Shown: piece by piece, positions 11,266 to 21,632 of the stretch
Numbering within the stretch: the first letter of the stretch is position 1
Layout: each line of letters begins with the position of its first letter
Assembly: GCA_022496805.1 (NCBI GenBank)
Contig: CM040103.1
Coordinates: forward strand, 23,164,820-23,228,819
Origin: Pohlia nutans
Taxonomy: Eukaryota; Streptophyta; Bryopsida; Bryales; Mniaceae
Direction of reading: 5' to 3'
DNA: 64,000 bases
Translations under genes and position numbers: made by a program
Notes under the pieces: generated by a model
The model's input: the letters and a program-made list of their open reading frames with translations, nothing else
What the model was told of the DNA's origin: nothing
Database searches by the model: none

Positions 11266-11798
11266 CCCCTAAAAGCCCGAGGGGTATTGGATAAAATATA
11301 GATGTGTTATAATATGTGCCTTCCATATGATTGAAGAAATTTAGTTCGATAGACGAAATGTAGAGTATCACCGCTACAAATTATCCGTACGGTCAAACTT
11401 TCAAAAATAACTTTAGATCATTTTTAATGAATTTAAAAGCATTAACCTTTGAAAATTTGTATAAATTATAATATTCAACCTTAAAATTCAAAATTTAGTA
11501 TGATTGGTTAAAATTGGGCTATCTATTGTAAAATTCAAAAAAGCAAAAGAAATGATGGAGGTATCATCATTACTTTCCCCAAATAGCAAATTTAATAACA
11601 CTAATACAATGTAGAGGTGATCTACTTTGAAAAATTCTCCCGGATGGAGTTTAACTCCGATTGCCATAATTCAAATTGGGCTGGAAAGTAAACTTGATGC
11701 AGTATTTTAAAATATTTTTTATTTTTTCAATTTTTTTGTTCCGGGCAGCCGGTTAAATTCGGGCAGCGACCAGAAAATGGTCGTTTGAGCTCTTAGGG
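11266..11798. mobile_element. TTAA-flanked inverted-repeat element with exact empty site (copy at 11.3 kb)
   Basis: The block upstream of copy 7 reads CATCACTTAACGCCCCGCC at 25722-25740. Here the same sequence is split: CATCAC-TTAA (11262-11265), then 533 bp, then TTAA (11799-11802)-CGCCCCGCC. The ends are CCCCTAAAAGCCC and, from the right, CCCTAAGAGCTC. Duplication of TTAA with CCC..GGG ends is the hallmark of piggyBac-type elements. There is no transposase inside. Confidence 0.85.
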
Positions 11799-11935
11799 TT
11801 AACGCCCCGCCCCCAAACGACGAAGGTCACCGTTCATCAAGTCCCCTAGGGCTTCACGAATCCAGTTGGGAGTTCAGGAGTAGAGCCTCTTCCAATCCAT
11901 CGAAGGTTCAGAAACCAATACTTGATAGACTTAGT

Positions 11936-12040
11936 CTCCAATGTCCCTTTGTCCCGTGGGCATCGGGTCACTGACATTACGAACGGACACTTTATTCACG
12001 CCGGCCCATTTATTTGGGTTGGTGTTTCTATCTATCTATC
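11936..12040 (+). mobile_element. Short retroposon with TCTA tail and 10-bp target duplication
   Basis: The 105-bp insert ends in TCTATCTATCTATC and is bounded by TAGACTTAGT at 11926-11935 and 12041-12050. Copies 6 and 7 have the uninterrupted site at 23771 and 25852. A related insert in opposite orientation at 19886-20024 has a 13-bp duplication. Variable-length duplications and a simple-repeat tail point to LINE-type retroposition. Confidence 0.8.
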
Positions 12041-12061
12041 TAGACTTAGTCGATAGGTAGG

Positions 12062-12101
12062 TTTCTACTGTCGGTAGAATCAATTCATATAGTATAACTT
12101 A
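12062..12101 (+). promoter_or_regulatory. Leader element of copy 4 with TTCTAC-N5-GTAGAA
   Basis: The inverted repeat TTCTAC..GTAGAA is followed by CATATAGTATAACTTA directly before the ATG. It is identical in copies 6 (23796-23834) and 7 (25876-25914). A TATA-like string so near the ATG would give a very short leader, so its role is uncertain. Confidence 0.35.
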
Positions 12102-12136
12102 ATGGAGCTCTGCAAGGCTAGGCCGGCGCAGTGCAA

Positions 12137-12724
12137 ATGGAGGAGTATGTTATCCACGTTGCAGAAGCCACCGATTTGTACACCAATCTTCGTTTCTCCC
12201 TTCTGGGCAGTTCGTGGTTGCCTCGGCCTGTGGGAGCGTGTCTGTGGAGCCTCCTGCACATCATCCTTGTGCTCTGCTTCTCAATCATGCTTCTGGCATT
12301 GTTCCTTTTCCTTTCACTGCTTGCTGTGTCTGTTGATGCATTTGTGCTTATGTTTGGGGTGATTTTCGTAATCTTTGGAGTTCTGGTTGGAGTTCTGGTT
12401 GCCATTCTGGCCGAAGTCATCGCTTCTGTAATCAATTGTGGGATATATCTTGTGCTCACTTGCTGTTGCAGGCCCGGTGCGCCAATGCCATGTGTTCGCC
12501 ACGGTCGACCTGGCCACTCTGTTGCACAAGAGGGAGCTGCAAGAGCTAAAGTTCCAGGACCGCTAGATATCATCCTGAAATTCATCGGGGATATCGTCAC
12601 ACTTCCTCCACAGACTGTGAGGTTCTACAAGTATGTAATGGGAGTGTCGTTCCCATATTGGAGAGAGAGGTTAGTGAGCTTGTGTAGAGAGATTGTGCCC
12701 TCGTATGACGCCATAGTGATTTGA
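12137..12724 (+). CDS. MELCK-family membrane protein, copy 4 (5' frameshift, usable from a second ATG, 195 aa)
   Basis: The family ATG at 12102 is followed by a 1-bp deletion near 12130 (copy 7 reads GCGCAGGTGCAA, this copy GCGCAGTGCAA), which puts that ATG out of frame. An ATG at 12137 (MEEYVIHVAEATD) restores the whole remaining protein: hydrophobic stretches about 38-70 and 73-110, the Cys cluster TCCC, a variable arm, and the conserved end FPYWRERL, SLCREIVPSYD, AIVI. The loss therefore removes only about 13 residues. The element just upstream is intact. Either this is a functional, slightly shorter protein or an early pseudogene. Confidence 0.6.
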   Translation: MEEYVIHVAEATDLYTNLRFSLLGSSWLPRPVGACLWSLLHIILVLCFSIMLLALFLFLSLLAVSVDAFVLMFGVIFVIFGVLVGVLVAILAEVIASVINCGIYLVLTCCCRPGAPMPCVRHGRPGHSVAQEGAARAKVPGPLDIILKFIGDIVTLPPQTVRFYKYVMGVSFPYWRERLVSLCREIVPSYDAIVI

Positions 12725-14774
12725 GGCCAAACTGAAGCGTGCTAATGACACTGTACGGGACGTTTTCCATGACTGTCCAAAGTTCACGTGCAATGGAAAC
12801 TGTGTACAGTACTGGACTAGTACTGTATATCTTTTGCTGCATTCAATTTATTCTTTTCTTGCAGTGCATGACCGTAACGCCGCGGTTCCGTTTGGGCTCT
12901 AATTTGGTCGGTTAGGATTGATCAGTTTGAATTATACATGGTGGAGCCTTATTTAGTTTTCTTGCTTTTGGAGTTCAGCGATGAATTGAGAGCTCCCTTT
13001 TGCATGCAACCGTGGATGAGATGAAGCGTGAGGTAGCAACTCCCGTCTAATAAATTTGTACTTGTTAGACTCTTATCATTCAGTACTTAGTCGTGATCTT
13101 GAAATATTATAAACGATGTTAGCTAGGATAAGTTGACTCGTATCTGTACTTATTTCTGACTTCAAAGTATCATGTAAGCTCTTATAATGATTGGTAGTAG
13201 GAGAAGTGATTTCCAGGTTGATGCAGTTTTCAGGCAACGACTGGCCGTGTGACGTGCTACTCCAAGCGCTTGAGCAGTACTAAGTTGTGCGAGCTAGATG
13301 TTGAAGAATTTACAAGCGTGATTGCTTTGGAGGTACCTCAGTAGTCTTGCGTATGATTTCAGGTAGAGCGACCAAAAGCTGCACACCGCTTGCACTCTTT
13401 TGTATCGTGTAGCACAAAAGAGCAGGTAGTTATTTGGCGAGACCAATGATCCCGGGGAGGTCACTGTCATAATTTTATTAAACCACGTGAGAAAAAATAT
13501 AGGGTACATTTAATTCATTGGAGCAAAAATTCATACAAATTTTAGAAATACCATAGCGTGAATGAAATGGCCTATACGATATTATATTTAAAGTAGGGTA
13601 GGTGAAAAGCATAGGTAGTATTTAATTTTTATTAATAAAGTAGAGTCTCAAATATTTAGAGTAACGAAGAATTTATTTGAGTTCTAATGAAAATCCTTGA
13701 ATTGAATGAGAATTGCCTCGATCAACTTGACTAAAAATTGTCGAAGTTAGCCAATGGTTAGGAATGAACCACAAATGAAGGTTGAATCATTTGGCTTCAT
13801 GGGAAAGTCTCCTCATGATGAATTTTAGCATTAGGTGACCAATGAGATTCACGAGGCTAGAGCAGGGTGGTAGTACCGCATGCTTCCTCTCACAACATGC
13901 ATTTCTCACTTAAACATACCTTCGAACATTTTAGGCACTAAGCACAGTCGTTATTCTTTGAAAATTACGTTCATGTATTGTTGTCGTTTTGTTATGTTTG
14001 ATTGAGTTCAATTTATGCTGAACTTCCAAGATTTTGATAAATGATCCAGTTTATAAATAAAATAGGGTTTATAAAATAACTTAATGGTGGAAATTATATT
14101 TACCTATAGGGTCTTGAAAAATACCTCAAAGTGCCATTTTATCTACTAATAGGGTGAAAATTATTTAAGAAATTTAGATAAATAGCCCACCCATAATTGA
14201 CCCCCGACCGCACGTGGTTTACAAAAGCATGTAGTATGTAACCTCCCCGTGCCAATGATTGGAGTCGCCAAACTATGGACAGCACTGGAGATTGTTACCA
14301 TATATGCAAGAAAACTTGTAAGGAAAATAGGCGACGATAGGAGAGTGAGTGAAAAGCTGAAAGAGGATTAGTCGGATTTTCTTTTCCCGACTTAGCGGAG
14401 ATAGCATAATTTCAATTTTATCTCGACGAAGGAAGGCACTGATAGCCGTCAGTTAAGGATTTCGTGCAGACGTGCCATTGATAAGAACAATCAATCTCTG
14501 AACTTCTGTTGTGAATCTGAATTTTTAGAGGACCCTCATTTGACAGAATGTCCGAGAAAATGCAGGACCTTAAGTGGAGTAGAAACTAGACTTCATAAGC
14601 TTCATTTTGTTAGTTAAGCTCAACTGCACTAGAACTCATTTTCATGGTCTGAATTCAATTTACTTCAGAAAAAACAAAAAAATCCAAAATACAGTACATG
14701 GTTAACCATTTTTACCACTCCTTGTGTAATTGAGACTTCGTATAAAATCCTTAAATAACTTCAATTACCTTCAT
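12725..14774. other. 3' flank of copy 4 and A+T-rich DNA without a gene
   Basis: Bases 12725-13110 match the flanks of copies 6 (24261 on) and 7 (26547 on), including an AATAAA at 13049-13054 that is also present at 24899-24904 and could be a shared poly(A) signal. An insertion of about 80 bp relative to those copies lies near 13125-13200. Bases 13200-14774 show no gene or repeat that I can support. Confidence 0.5.
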
Positions 14775-14778
14775 TTAA

Positions 14779-15317
14779 CCCTTTAACGTCCCGATTCAAC
14801 ACTGTTTTCAAAGATTTGTTATAAAATGGTTGATGAAAAACGAAAATGGAGTTGATGTACAAAACAAAGTTGTAAATGTCAATGTGTAGATAACATCTGT
14901 ACGGTTGGATTCATCATATTTATTATCAATATTTTAAAAGTAATTTTGCAAGGTTTTCTCTTGAAATTCAATTAAAAATCCAAAATTAACACAAAAATAT
15001 TTAAAAATATTGTAATGAAATTAGAATGACATGCACTACGAGATGGTATGGTTTCCATTATTTGATTCTACTTACTATGGAAAATCATATTTAAGGTCTT
15101 TCTTTTTGAACTAAGATTGAAACTTGACATTAATCACTTTTGTAATTTTTCAAAAATTCACATTATCTTATTTGGAAGATCCATACCGTACAAATGGTAT
15201 TCAACTAGCACAAGAATGAAAAAAAAAAAAATGGATGAAAAACATACGGTACCTACAGAAATCGAGCTGCTGAAATTAATCCGGCGTCCAGATTCTGGTC
15301 GCCGGCGCGCTAAAGGG
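14779..15317. mobile_element. TTAA-flanked inverted-repeat element (copy at 14.8 kb)
   Basis: TTAA occurs at 14775-14778 and 15318-15321. The left end is CCCTTTAACGTCCCG and the right end, complemented, is CCCTTTAGCGCGCCGG. The 539-bp A+T-rich interior has no transposase. The frames at 15117-15385 lie inside it and are not conserved in other copies. Confidence 0.7.
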
Positions 15318-15726
15318 TTAAGTTGAAGAGGTAGCATGATCACTGATGAGCCTTCACGAAAAGAATCCAATGAAAATTCTTTCATCTACTCCCTAATACT
15401 TCAATTCATTTTGGATCAAGTACATCCATCTGGCAGTATATAGCTGCAACGACATGTAAGGGTCAAGATGGAATCCTCAATAAGTTACTCAAAAGCACCT
15501 TTAGCATTGCATTAACGTGCGCCGACTGTGCATGATTCATGCGGAGGTTCGTAGTGATACCCGGTCCATCTTTAGCCTTCTTCCGACGGAGATAGTACGT
15601 CACGTAACGCCCCAGTTGAATCGAAGATTGAAGGTCACCAACTCACCATTCATCAAGTCTGCTAGGACGTCAGGAATCCAGTTGAGTTCTAGAGCCTCAT
15701 GCAATCCATTGAAGGTTTAGATTTTA

Positions 15727-15784
15727 TTGCCTCTCTTCTCGCAATACAGGGTCCCCCGTTGTTTGTGAAAAAAAAAAAAAAAAA
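15727..15784 (+). mobile_element. 58-bp poly(A)-tailed retroposition event with 12-bp target duplication
   Basis: GTTTAGATTTTA occurs at 15715-15726 and again at 15785-15796. Between the two copies are 41 unique bases followed by 17 A residues. The related blocks upstream of other family members lack this insert. Tail plus duplication show an RNA-mediated insertion; the cargo is too short to name. Confidence 0.75.
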
Positions 15785-15865
15785 GTTTAGATTTTAGAAA
15801 CTTATCGTTGATCATAGTTGTCGATGACTGACTGTCGGTAGAAGCAACATATAATTCATATTATA

Positions 15866-16483
15866 ATGGAGCACTGCAAGGAGGAGGTGCAAGTGGAGGA
15901 GTATGTTATTCATGTTGCAAAAGCCACCCGGTCCGGTTTGTACACCAATCTTCGATTCTCCCTTCTGGCCAGTACGTGGTTGCCTCGGCCTGTGGGAGTG
16001 TGCCTTTGGAGCGTCCTCCACATGATCCCTATGCTCTACTTCCTCCTTACGCTTCTGGCGTTTTTCCTCTCCCGTTTAGTGCTTGCGGTTTTTGTTGATG
16101 CTGTGGCCCTTTTTGTGGCGTTGGTTCTCTTATCGACGTTCCCTTTTACTATTCTGATCCTCTCTCTAGTCGTATACATTGTTCTTGCAGTGTCTGTGGT
16201 ATTTGTTGTGATCACTTGCTGTTGCTGGCCCCTTTGCCCTGATGTTCCCTCTGGACGTAGCGAGCCTGTTGCAGCACAAGAGGGAGGTGTAAAAATAATT
16301 AAATGGCTTCCATGGCCAATGAATAGCTTCCCATTTCCGGCACCGCTACATGGCTTCGAATTTCCTAACCTCACTGTGAAGCTCTACAAGTACGTAACGG
16401 GAGTGTCGTTCCCATATTGGAAAGTGAGGTTAGGGAGCTTGTGTAGAGAAATTGTGCCCTTGTATGATGCCATCGTGATTTAA
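15866..16483 (+). CDS. MELCK-family membrane protein, copy 5 (intact, 205 aa)
   Basis: The frame is continuous from an ATG in the conserved position (start MEHCKEEVQV). A 9-bp insertion after the VIHVAKAT segment adds three residues without breaking the frame. Residues about 44-80 and 82-117 are strongly hydrophobic and end in the cysteine cluster TCCC. A variable arm rich in Pro and Phe follows, and the C-terminus is the most conserved form of the family (LYKYVTGVSFPYW, SLCREIVPLYDAIVI). It has its own diverged 3' flank. Function unknown; this copy and the one at 2737 are the best candidates for working genes. Confidence 0.7.
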   Translation: MEHCKEEVQVEEYVIHVAKATRSGLYTNLRFSLLASTWLPRPVGVCLWSVLHMIPMLYFLLTLLAFFLSRLVLAVFVDAVALFVALVLLSTFPFTILILSLVVYIVLAVSVVFVVITCCCWPLCPDVPSGRSEPVAAQEGGVKIIKWLPWPMNSFPFPAPLHGFEFPNLTVKLYKYVTGVSFPYWKVRLGSLCREIVPLYDAIVI

Positions 16484-16602
16484 GGCCAAACTGAAGCTTG
16501 CCCAACTGAAACACTACACGGGGCATTTTCCATGTTAAAAGTTCACGTGTACAGTACATGTCATTTTCCGGGTGCTGTGCCCTTTGCCATGCACCCAGTG
16601 AT

Positions 16603-16772
16603 AGGGAGAAATAAAGACATTCGCACATGGGATTTTGTATGGGAAGTGGGACAAAATTTTCACAATTGTAACCTTCTTGGGATGATTGTAGTGTATTTTG
16701 ATTTGGGAAAGTTACAATTGTGAGAAATTTGTCCACGTTTCCTATATGGGGATCTTGTATTTATCTCCCTGT
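16603..16772. repeat. Fold-back element downstream of copy 5
   Basis: Arms contain GACAAAATTTTCACAATTGT and, complemented from the right, GACAAATTTCTCACAATTGT. Outer parts AGGGAGAAATAAA and AGGGAGATAAATA also pair. This fits a small MITE; no secure target duplication was seen. Confidence 0.5.
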
Positions 16773-17271
16773 GAGTGTGCACACTTGTTCTGGGATAGTG
16801 CTGAGATTGGTGATCGCTAATCCCTTTGTTTTGTTTTGCTTAGTGTGATACTACTGGGAACGTTGCGCGTGCATTTTAACGTAACTTAGTGGTGTTTGTA
16901 ATAGAAACGGTCAGCCAGATTGATATCGGTTGAATGGGTGGAATCGGTTGAATGGGTTGAATGAATTTGATCCTGGGATGTAGGGTCAAACTGATATTAG
17001 TGAAGCCATTGAATTATTGCAATCTAACTTTGTTGTGGAAACTCCCACTAGTTACTGTAAATAATGAAGGTCAACTCTGACCAGCGATCATAGTTCTAAT
17101 GGCGACAGAAGGCATCTTCATCTAGATGGAGCTCAATGGCATGCACTTGCCTATGACTCCGTACTACGGAAAGCATGAAAAGCAGTCTTTCCGAGGATGA
17201 CGTTGTGTGTTCAACTCGGGCATTGAGATTTTTATTCCAGGTTTTTGTTTCTATGTCTGTTGAAATTCTTA

Positions 17272-17528
17272 CTCCCTCTCTCCGGAAACAATTGTCCTAG
17301 TTTTCGGCATTAGTTTTTGCTATTTTTGTCCTATGTTTTATGCTTAAGACGTGAGCCTTGTCAACTTGAAACGGGGTTAGACAACAAGAGTGACACAACT
17401 AGTACATAATGTTATTCAACATAGACTTTTAATTTCTCAAATACTCAAACAATTTTTTTTAGCAAAAATAAAATGAGTGAAGCTAAAACACGTCAAAAAC
17501 AAGGATGATTATTTTTAAATAGAGATAG
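17272..17528. mobile_element. Stowaway/mariner-like MITE, TA-flanked
   Basis: The left end CTCCCTCTCTCCGGAAACAA follows TA and resembles the Stowaway consensus CTCCCTCCGTCC. The right end is a degraded inverted copy ending ATAGTA, giving a TA duplication. No transposase is present. Confidence 0.5.
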
Positions 17529-18457
17529 TAGTAGGGCATTCTTATGGTACGGGTGAGTGAAAGGCCTCAAAATCAAGTACTACTTTATGGAGTAGTGAAT
17601 GTAGTGGTAAAAATGTTTTTAATTAAAAATGTATTTTCAATTAGAGCTTACTTCTTATTTGATTATGATGTCCATCAAATTTATGTTCAAAATTATTCAT
17701 CTTTGATGCATTAAATTGGATTTGTAATGACTATGTGGAAAACCTGTTTGTCGCAGATAATGATATTTTAATGGTTTTTACCCTTTCGACACTATTTTAG
17801 GTATATATATATATATATATTTCATGTTTCACTAGATCACCATATGTATATGTGTTTTAAGAACAAACCCTTCAAATGAGTTTCATGATCTCATACATTT
17901 TTCCATTCTTAGGTTAATTGTTTTGAGTCTTATTAAATATTGTAGAATGGAAACATTCTATTTTTAGAATATCACTTTGTTATACTGACATGTGATCATG
18001 TAAAAAATTGACAAATGAAATTCTAATTATCTATGTCAGTCCTTTTTAAACTACATTTAGTTGAAACACTACATCATTCATACTTTTTACTAATGTGGCT
18101 GTAGCTGGGCACTAGCCTAAAAATAAACTGAGCCAAAAATACCATTGTATAGATATCCTTCACACTTCTAAACTTTCAAAATCTCATACATTCATCATTT
18201 ACAAAAAATTGATTATAATTTTTCATAACCTATTTTCTCAAAAAATCCATTACATTGGACTACTTTTTCACTCACTTGTACCAGGCATCATGAGAACACC
18301 TGATAGTTAGGCACCATTGGTCCTTTGTCATGTGGGCATAGAAAGGTGGGTCAAATGAACACTTTATACTAAAGTCTTGTAGATATTATTCCATTTAAGA
18401 CTAAAAACACCTCCATTAGTGTAAAAATTGTTTGATAAATATAAGTTTCGAATGTAA
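17529..18457. other. A+T-rich DNA without a gene
   Basis: Contains a TA dinucleotide run at about 17803-17821. Bases about 18311-18367 resemble a decayed piece of the TCTA-tailed retroposon of 11936 and 19886 (matching CTTTGTC..GTGGGCAT and ACACTTTAT). Confidence 0.4.
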
Positions 18458-19090
18458 CCCCTAAATGTTTGAATGTGCCTTTGCGACTAGTAGAATACGT
18501 TGTATTTTGATTGTATTTGGAATAAATCCACACCTCTAATGGGTTTGAGGTCAAAAAAGAAGTTGAAATTTAAATCAATGCGGTTCTAAAGAGCTACTGA
18601 GGGCCGGTTTAGACTACGGTGGAGAAGTCCACTGGTCATGAAAAAAAGGGCGATTCTAAACTGTGATTGGCCGAAATTGCAACTCTTCACCGGAAGGTGT
18701 TTACACTAGGTGAAGACAAGAATGGTGGTGAAGATTTCTCATGGATGATAAAATGACATGGCCGCCTACATGGCAGCACTTTTTGGACTTGGGCTTCTCC
18801 GGAGGAGGAGTTTCTTGTCCGGCCTCTTGAGGCCGGAGAAGAAACTCGTCCTTCGGAGAAGCCCAAGTGATTAAAAAAATATTTGAAATATTTTATTGCC
18901 TTTCATTCTTCTCCGGCACATCCACCATTTGCCTCATATAACCATGTCTTGGCCAAGCATTCTTGACCAACCGGAGGCCTTCTCCACCGTAGTGTAAACC
19001 GGCCCTGAGATCCCAATTTAGTGTTCCTTGTTGGTAGAAAATCTTAATCATATGACAGCGTATATACTATCCCCATGGGACGTTCAGGGG
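18458..19090. mobile_element. TTAA-family element carrying a nested insertion
   Basis: Left end CCCCTAAATGTTTG after GTAA (a decayed TTAA), and right end ACGTTCAGGGG followed by TTAA at 19091-19094. Removing the nested element at 18601-19005 leaves about 225 bp, near the size of the copy at 1.4 kb. Confidence 0.5.
18601..19005. mobile_element. Nested inverted-repeat element with GGGCCGGTTTA ends and TGA duplication
   Basis: Left end GGGCCGGTTTAGACTACGGT and right end, complemented, GGGCCGGTTTACACTACGGT continue into GGAGAAG on both sides. TGA flanks both ends (18598-18600, 19006-19008). Inside, 18783-18870 is a second, nearly perfect palindrome with arms of about 39 bp around TTGAG. No coding sequence. 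Confidence 0.75.
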
Positions 19091-19165
19091 TTAATATGTA
19101 AACGACTTTCAGAATCAGAAGTTGATACCAGCACTGTTATTCCATAAATAAAGATGGAGTCCTTA

Positions 19166-19643
19166 GAGCATGGCCACCCTTGCCCTCAACAAGTGGCCTT
19201 TTGGCACTGTAGAGTGGCCTCACACTTTTTTCTCTCCCACCCTTGGGTTTGCCAGTGGCCTCTCTTGCAAGGCCTCTGTAGAAATCAGCTTTGCCACGCT
19301 AGGTTGTGGAGTCTCCTATTTTCTTCTTGAGCTTGAAATCCGGGCTATTTGTGGGATAATCATCTTCATTAATGGCCTGGACATGCTTTTGCATTGGGAA
19401 ATGCTACTTCAAATCATGGCCGGCCTGTGACATGGCTTGTACATGTTCAAATTTCAATGAGATCAACCCTGGCCCACTCAATTGCATGTGGGGACTCAAA
19501 TACATGTGGTGGCTTAAATGCATTTTGCCAGTTTTGAATCTCCACGGTGGGTCTGCAGAATTGTGAAGGCCACTCTCACTGCTACAGGGCCCTCTCAAAT
19601 CAGTTTCCAAGGCCACCTGTTGAGGGCAAGGGTGGGAATGCTC
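19166..19643. mobile_element. PIF/Harbinger-like MITE with TTA target duplication and empty site
   Basis: Ends GAGCATGGCCACCCTTGCCC and, complemented, GAGCATTCCCACCCTTGCCC are flanked by TTA (19163-19165, 19644-19646). The empty site upstream of copy 3 reads GGAGTCCTTACTAAGTTACT at 5602-5621; here the same sequence is split at TTA. The element is 478 bp and noncoding. Confidence 0.8.
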
Positions 19644-19885
19644 TTACCACGTTACTGAAAAGCACTTTAAATATTGCATTTCCGTGCACCGACAGTGCAT
19701 GATCTTGCTGATACCCAGCCCATCATTCTTTACTCTTTCTCCGAGATAGTACGTCGCTTAAAATCGGCCGCATACAACGAATGGCACCATTCATCAATTC
19801 TCCGAGGACCTCATGAATTCAGTTGGAAGTTTGGCCGGGGAGTAGAGCTCATGCCTCATCCAATCCATTGAAGGTATTTTACATA

Positions 19886-20024
19886 GATAGATAGATAGAT
19901 AGAAACACCAACGTTACAATCAAGGCCGGCGTGAATAAAGTGTCCGTTCGTAATGGCAATGACCTGATGCCCACAGGACACAGGGACATTGGACCAATAC
20001 TACTCTCCCCTTTCGAGGATGGAC
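19886..20024 (-). mobile_element. TCTA-tailed short retroposon with 13-bp target duplication
   Basis: GGTATTTTACATA flanks the insert at 19873-19885 and 20025-20037. On the minus strand it ends in a TATC-type tail and matches the insert at 11936-12040, with about 30 bp more at the 5' side. The different 5' ends of the two copies fit 5' truncation. Confidence 0.8.
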
Positions 20025-20083
20025 GGTATTTTACATACAAGATATTAATAACTGATGTGGATAGTGATGACACTTAACACTAA

Positions 20084-20668
20084 GGGCGGACTTCCATGTG
20101 AGTGGGTGGTGGGTGGAAGGCACTAGAAGACAAGAATTGAGGTCTCAAGAACCACCGATGCTCCACCCATTTCAGTACAAATGAAATTTATACACTGGAA
20201 TCCTCTAGTTTCAACTGATTTCTGTGGAGCCTCTTCCTTTGGAGGACCGGCCACCCACTGCCCCCTTTGCATGGAAGTCGGCCCTAAGGGCCTCCTTCCA
20301 TGTATGGGTGGCCGGTCCTCAAAAGGAGGAAGCTCCACCGAAATGGGTGGAAACAGGAGGATTCAAGAGTATAAATTTCATTTGTACCAAAATGGGTGGA
20401 ACATCGGTGGTTCTTGAGACCTCAATTCTTGTCTTCTAGTGCCTTTCACCCCACTGATCCCCACATCGAAGCCTGTCCTAAGGGCACGCTTCCATGTATG
20501 GGTGGTCGGTCCGCAAAAAGTAGAAGCTCCACTGAAATGGTTGAGCAGGGATTCATAAGTATATTTTTCATTTCTACTAAAATGAGTAGAGTATGGGTGG
20601 TTCTTGAGACCTCATTTATTGTCTTGTAGTGCCTTTCACCCAACCGATCCTCACATAGAAGCCTAGCC
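20084..20668. mobile_element. Long fold-back PIF/Harbinger-like element with TAA duplication
   Basis: TAA at 20081-20083 and 20669-20671 flanks ends GGGCGGACTTCCATGTGAG and, complemented, GGCTAGGCTTCTATGTGAG. Inside, about 20118-20280 and 20290-20450 are a near-perfect inverted repeat of about 160 bp per arm, followed by a diverged third copy of the right arm (20460-20640). The empty site lies near 29353 (CACTAAATGAGAGAGAAG). Confidence 0.8.
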
Positions 20669-20700
20669 TAACTGGGAGAGAAGTGATCTTGAGACATTAA

Positions 20701-21280
20701 CCCCTAAACGTCATGGCGTTCAGAAAGTGAACGACTAACAAATTCAAACCCTTCTCATTTTCTCAACAATGCTTGGATGAAAGTCATCCAAATTTTTGGA
20801 GAATCTTCACCAAGTTGTTGTCATATTTAACAATTGGAGTTAGCCATATTTGATTACATATTTTTCTAAAATTAAAAATGTAGAAGTATGTCAAATCGTT
20901 GACCAAGCCAAAATTGCATTGATTGTAGTTCAAAATTGGCCTTGCAAAAATGAGGTCATAGATTTAAAATATATAAAAATTTCAAAGAATCACCATGTTT
21001 AAGAGTATCTCATTTCAAACTCAGTCCAATAGATTTTATTCAAAAAATTTAAAAATATTGCTTGTGATGAAATTTAGAAGGAATTTTTAATTTTGACGTT
21101 CAAATTTTATAATAAAATATTGATGATAGTATTGATGAATGAAACTGTACAGATGGAATCTAAAATTCAAAATCTAGAACTTTCATTTGTATATCCATTC
21201 GAAAATATTCTTTTAATTATTACTTTATGATGATTTTTTTCAAATTGTTAATTCGAGGAAAACCCTTGTATGTTTAAGAG
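20701..21280. mobile_element. TTAA-flanked inverted-repeat element (copy at 20.7 kb)
   Basis: TTAA at 20697-20700 and 21281-21284. The left end is CCCCTAAACGTCATG and the right end, complemented, CTCTTAAACATACAAGG. Its interior is the reverse complement of 10011-10487, showing two orientations of one subfamily. Confidence 0.7.
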
Positions 21281-21632
21281 TTAAGCCACAATGCTAGAGT
21301 GTGGTGCCACAAAACCATTTGGAGACAAGCAAATGAGTGTCCAAATAAATTTGTGGCATCATGCTCAAGCACTATAGCTTGATGCCCCAATGTCACTTTT
21401 CTACTAGTTTAGTGCATGCGGTTCAATATAAGAACCACAATAATTTCTCTTTAAAATGACATTTGGAATAAAATAAAATAAGGTTTATTTAAACAAAGTT
21501 TCCTACCCTATTTGCACATAGGTAGGAAAGAAACATGCCAGATTTCATCCCTCTTGAGCATGAGGTGAGGACCCTTGCTACATGCAAACTTCATGGTCTT
21601 CATCACTTCAATTCAAACAAATTTTGAATGTA

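Noticed and set aside
13294..13509. 71-codon minus-strand frame in the flank of copy 4
   Set aside because: No homology, no counterpart in the flanks of copies 6 and 7.
2737..16483. Resemblance of the EYVIHVA segment to the core strand of LRAT-type proteins
   Set aside because: Only a handful of residues agree and the catalytic NCE-type motif is missing; I would not assign the family on this.
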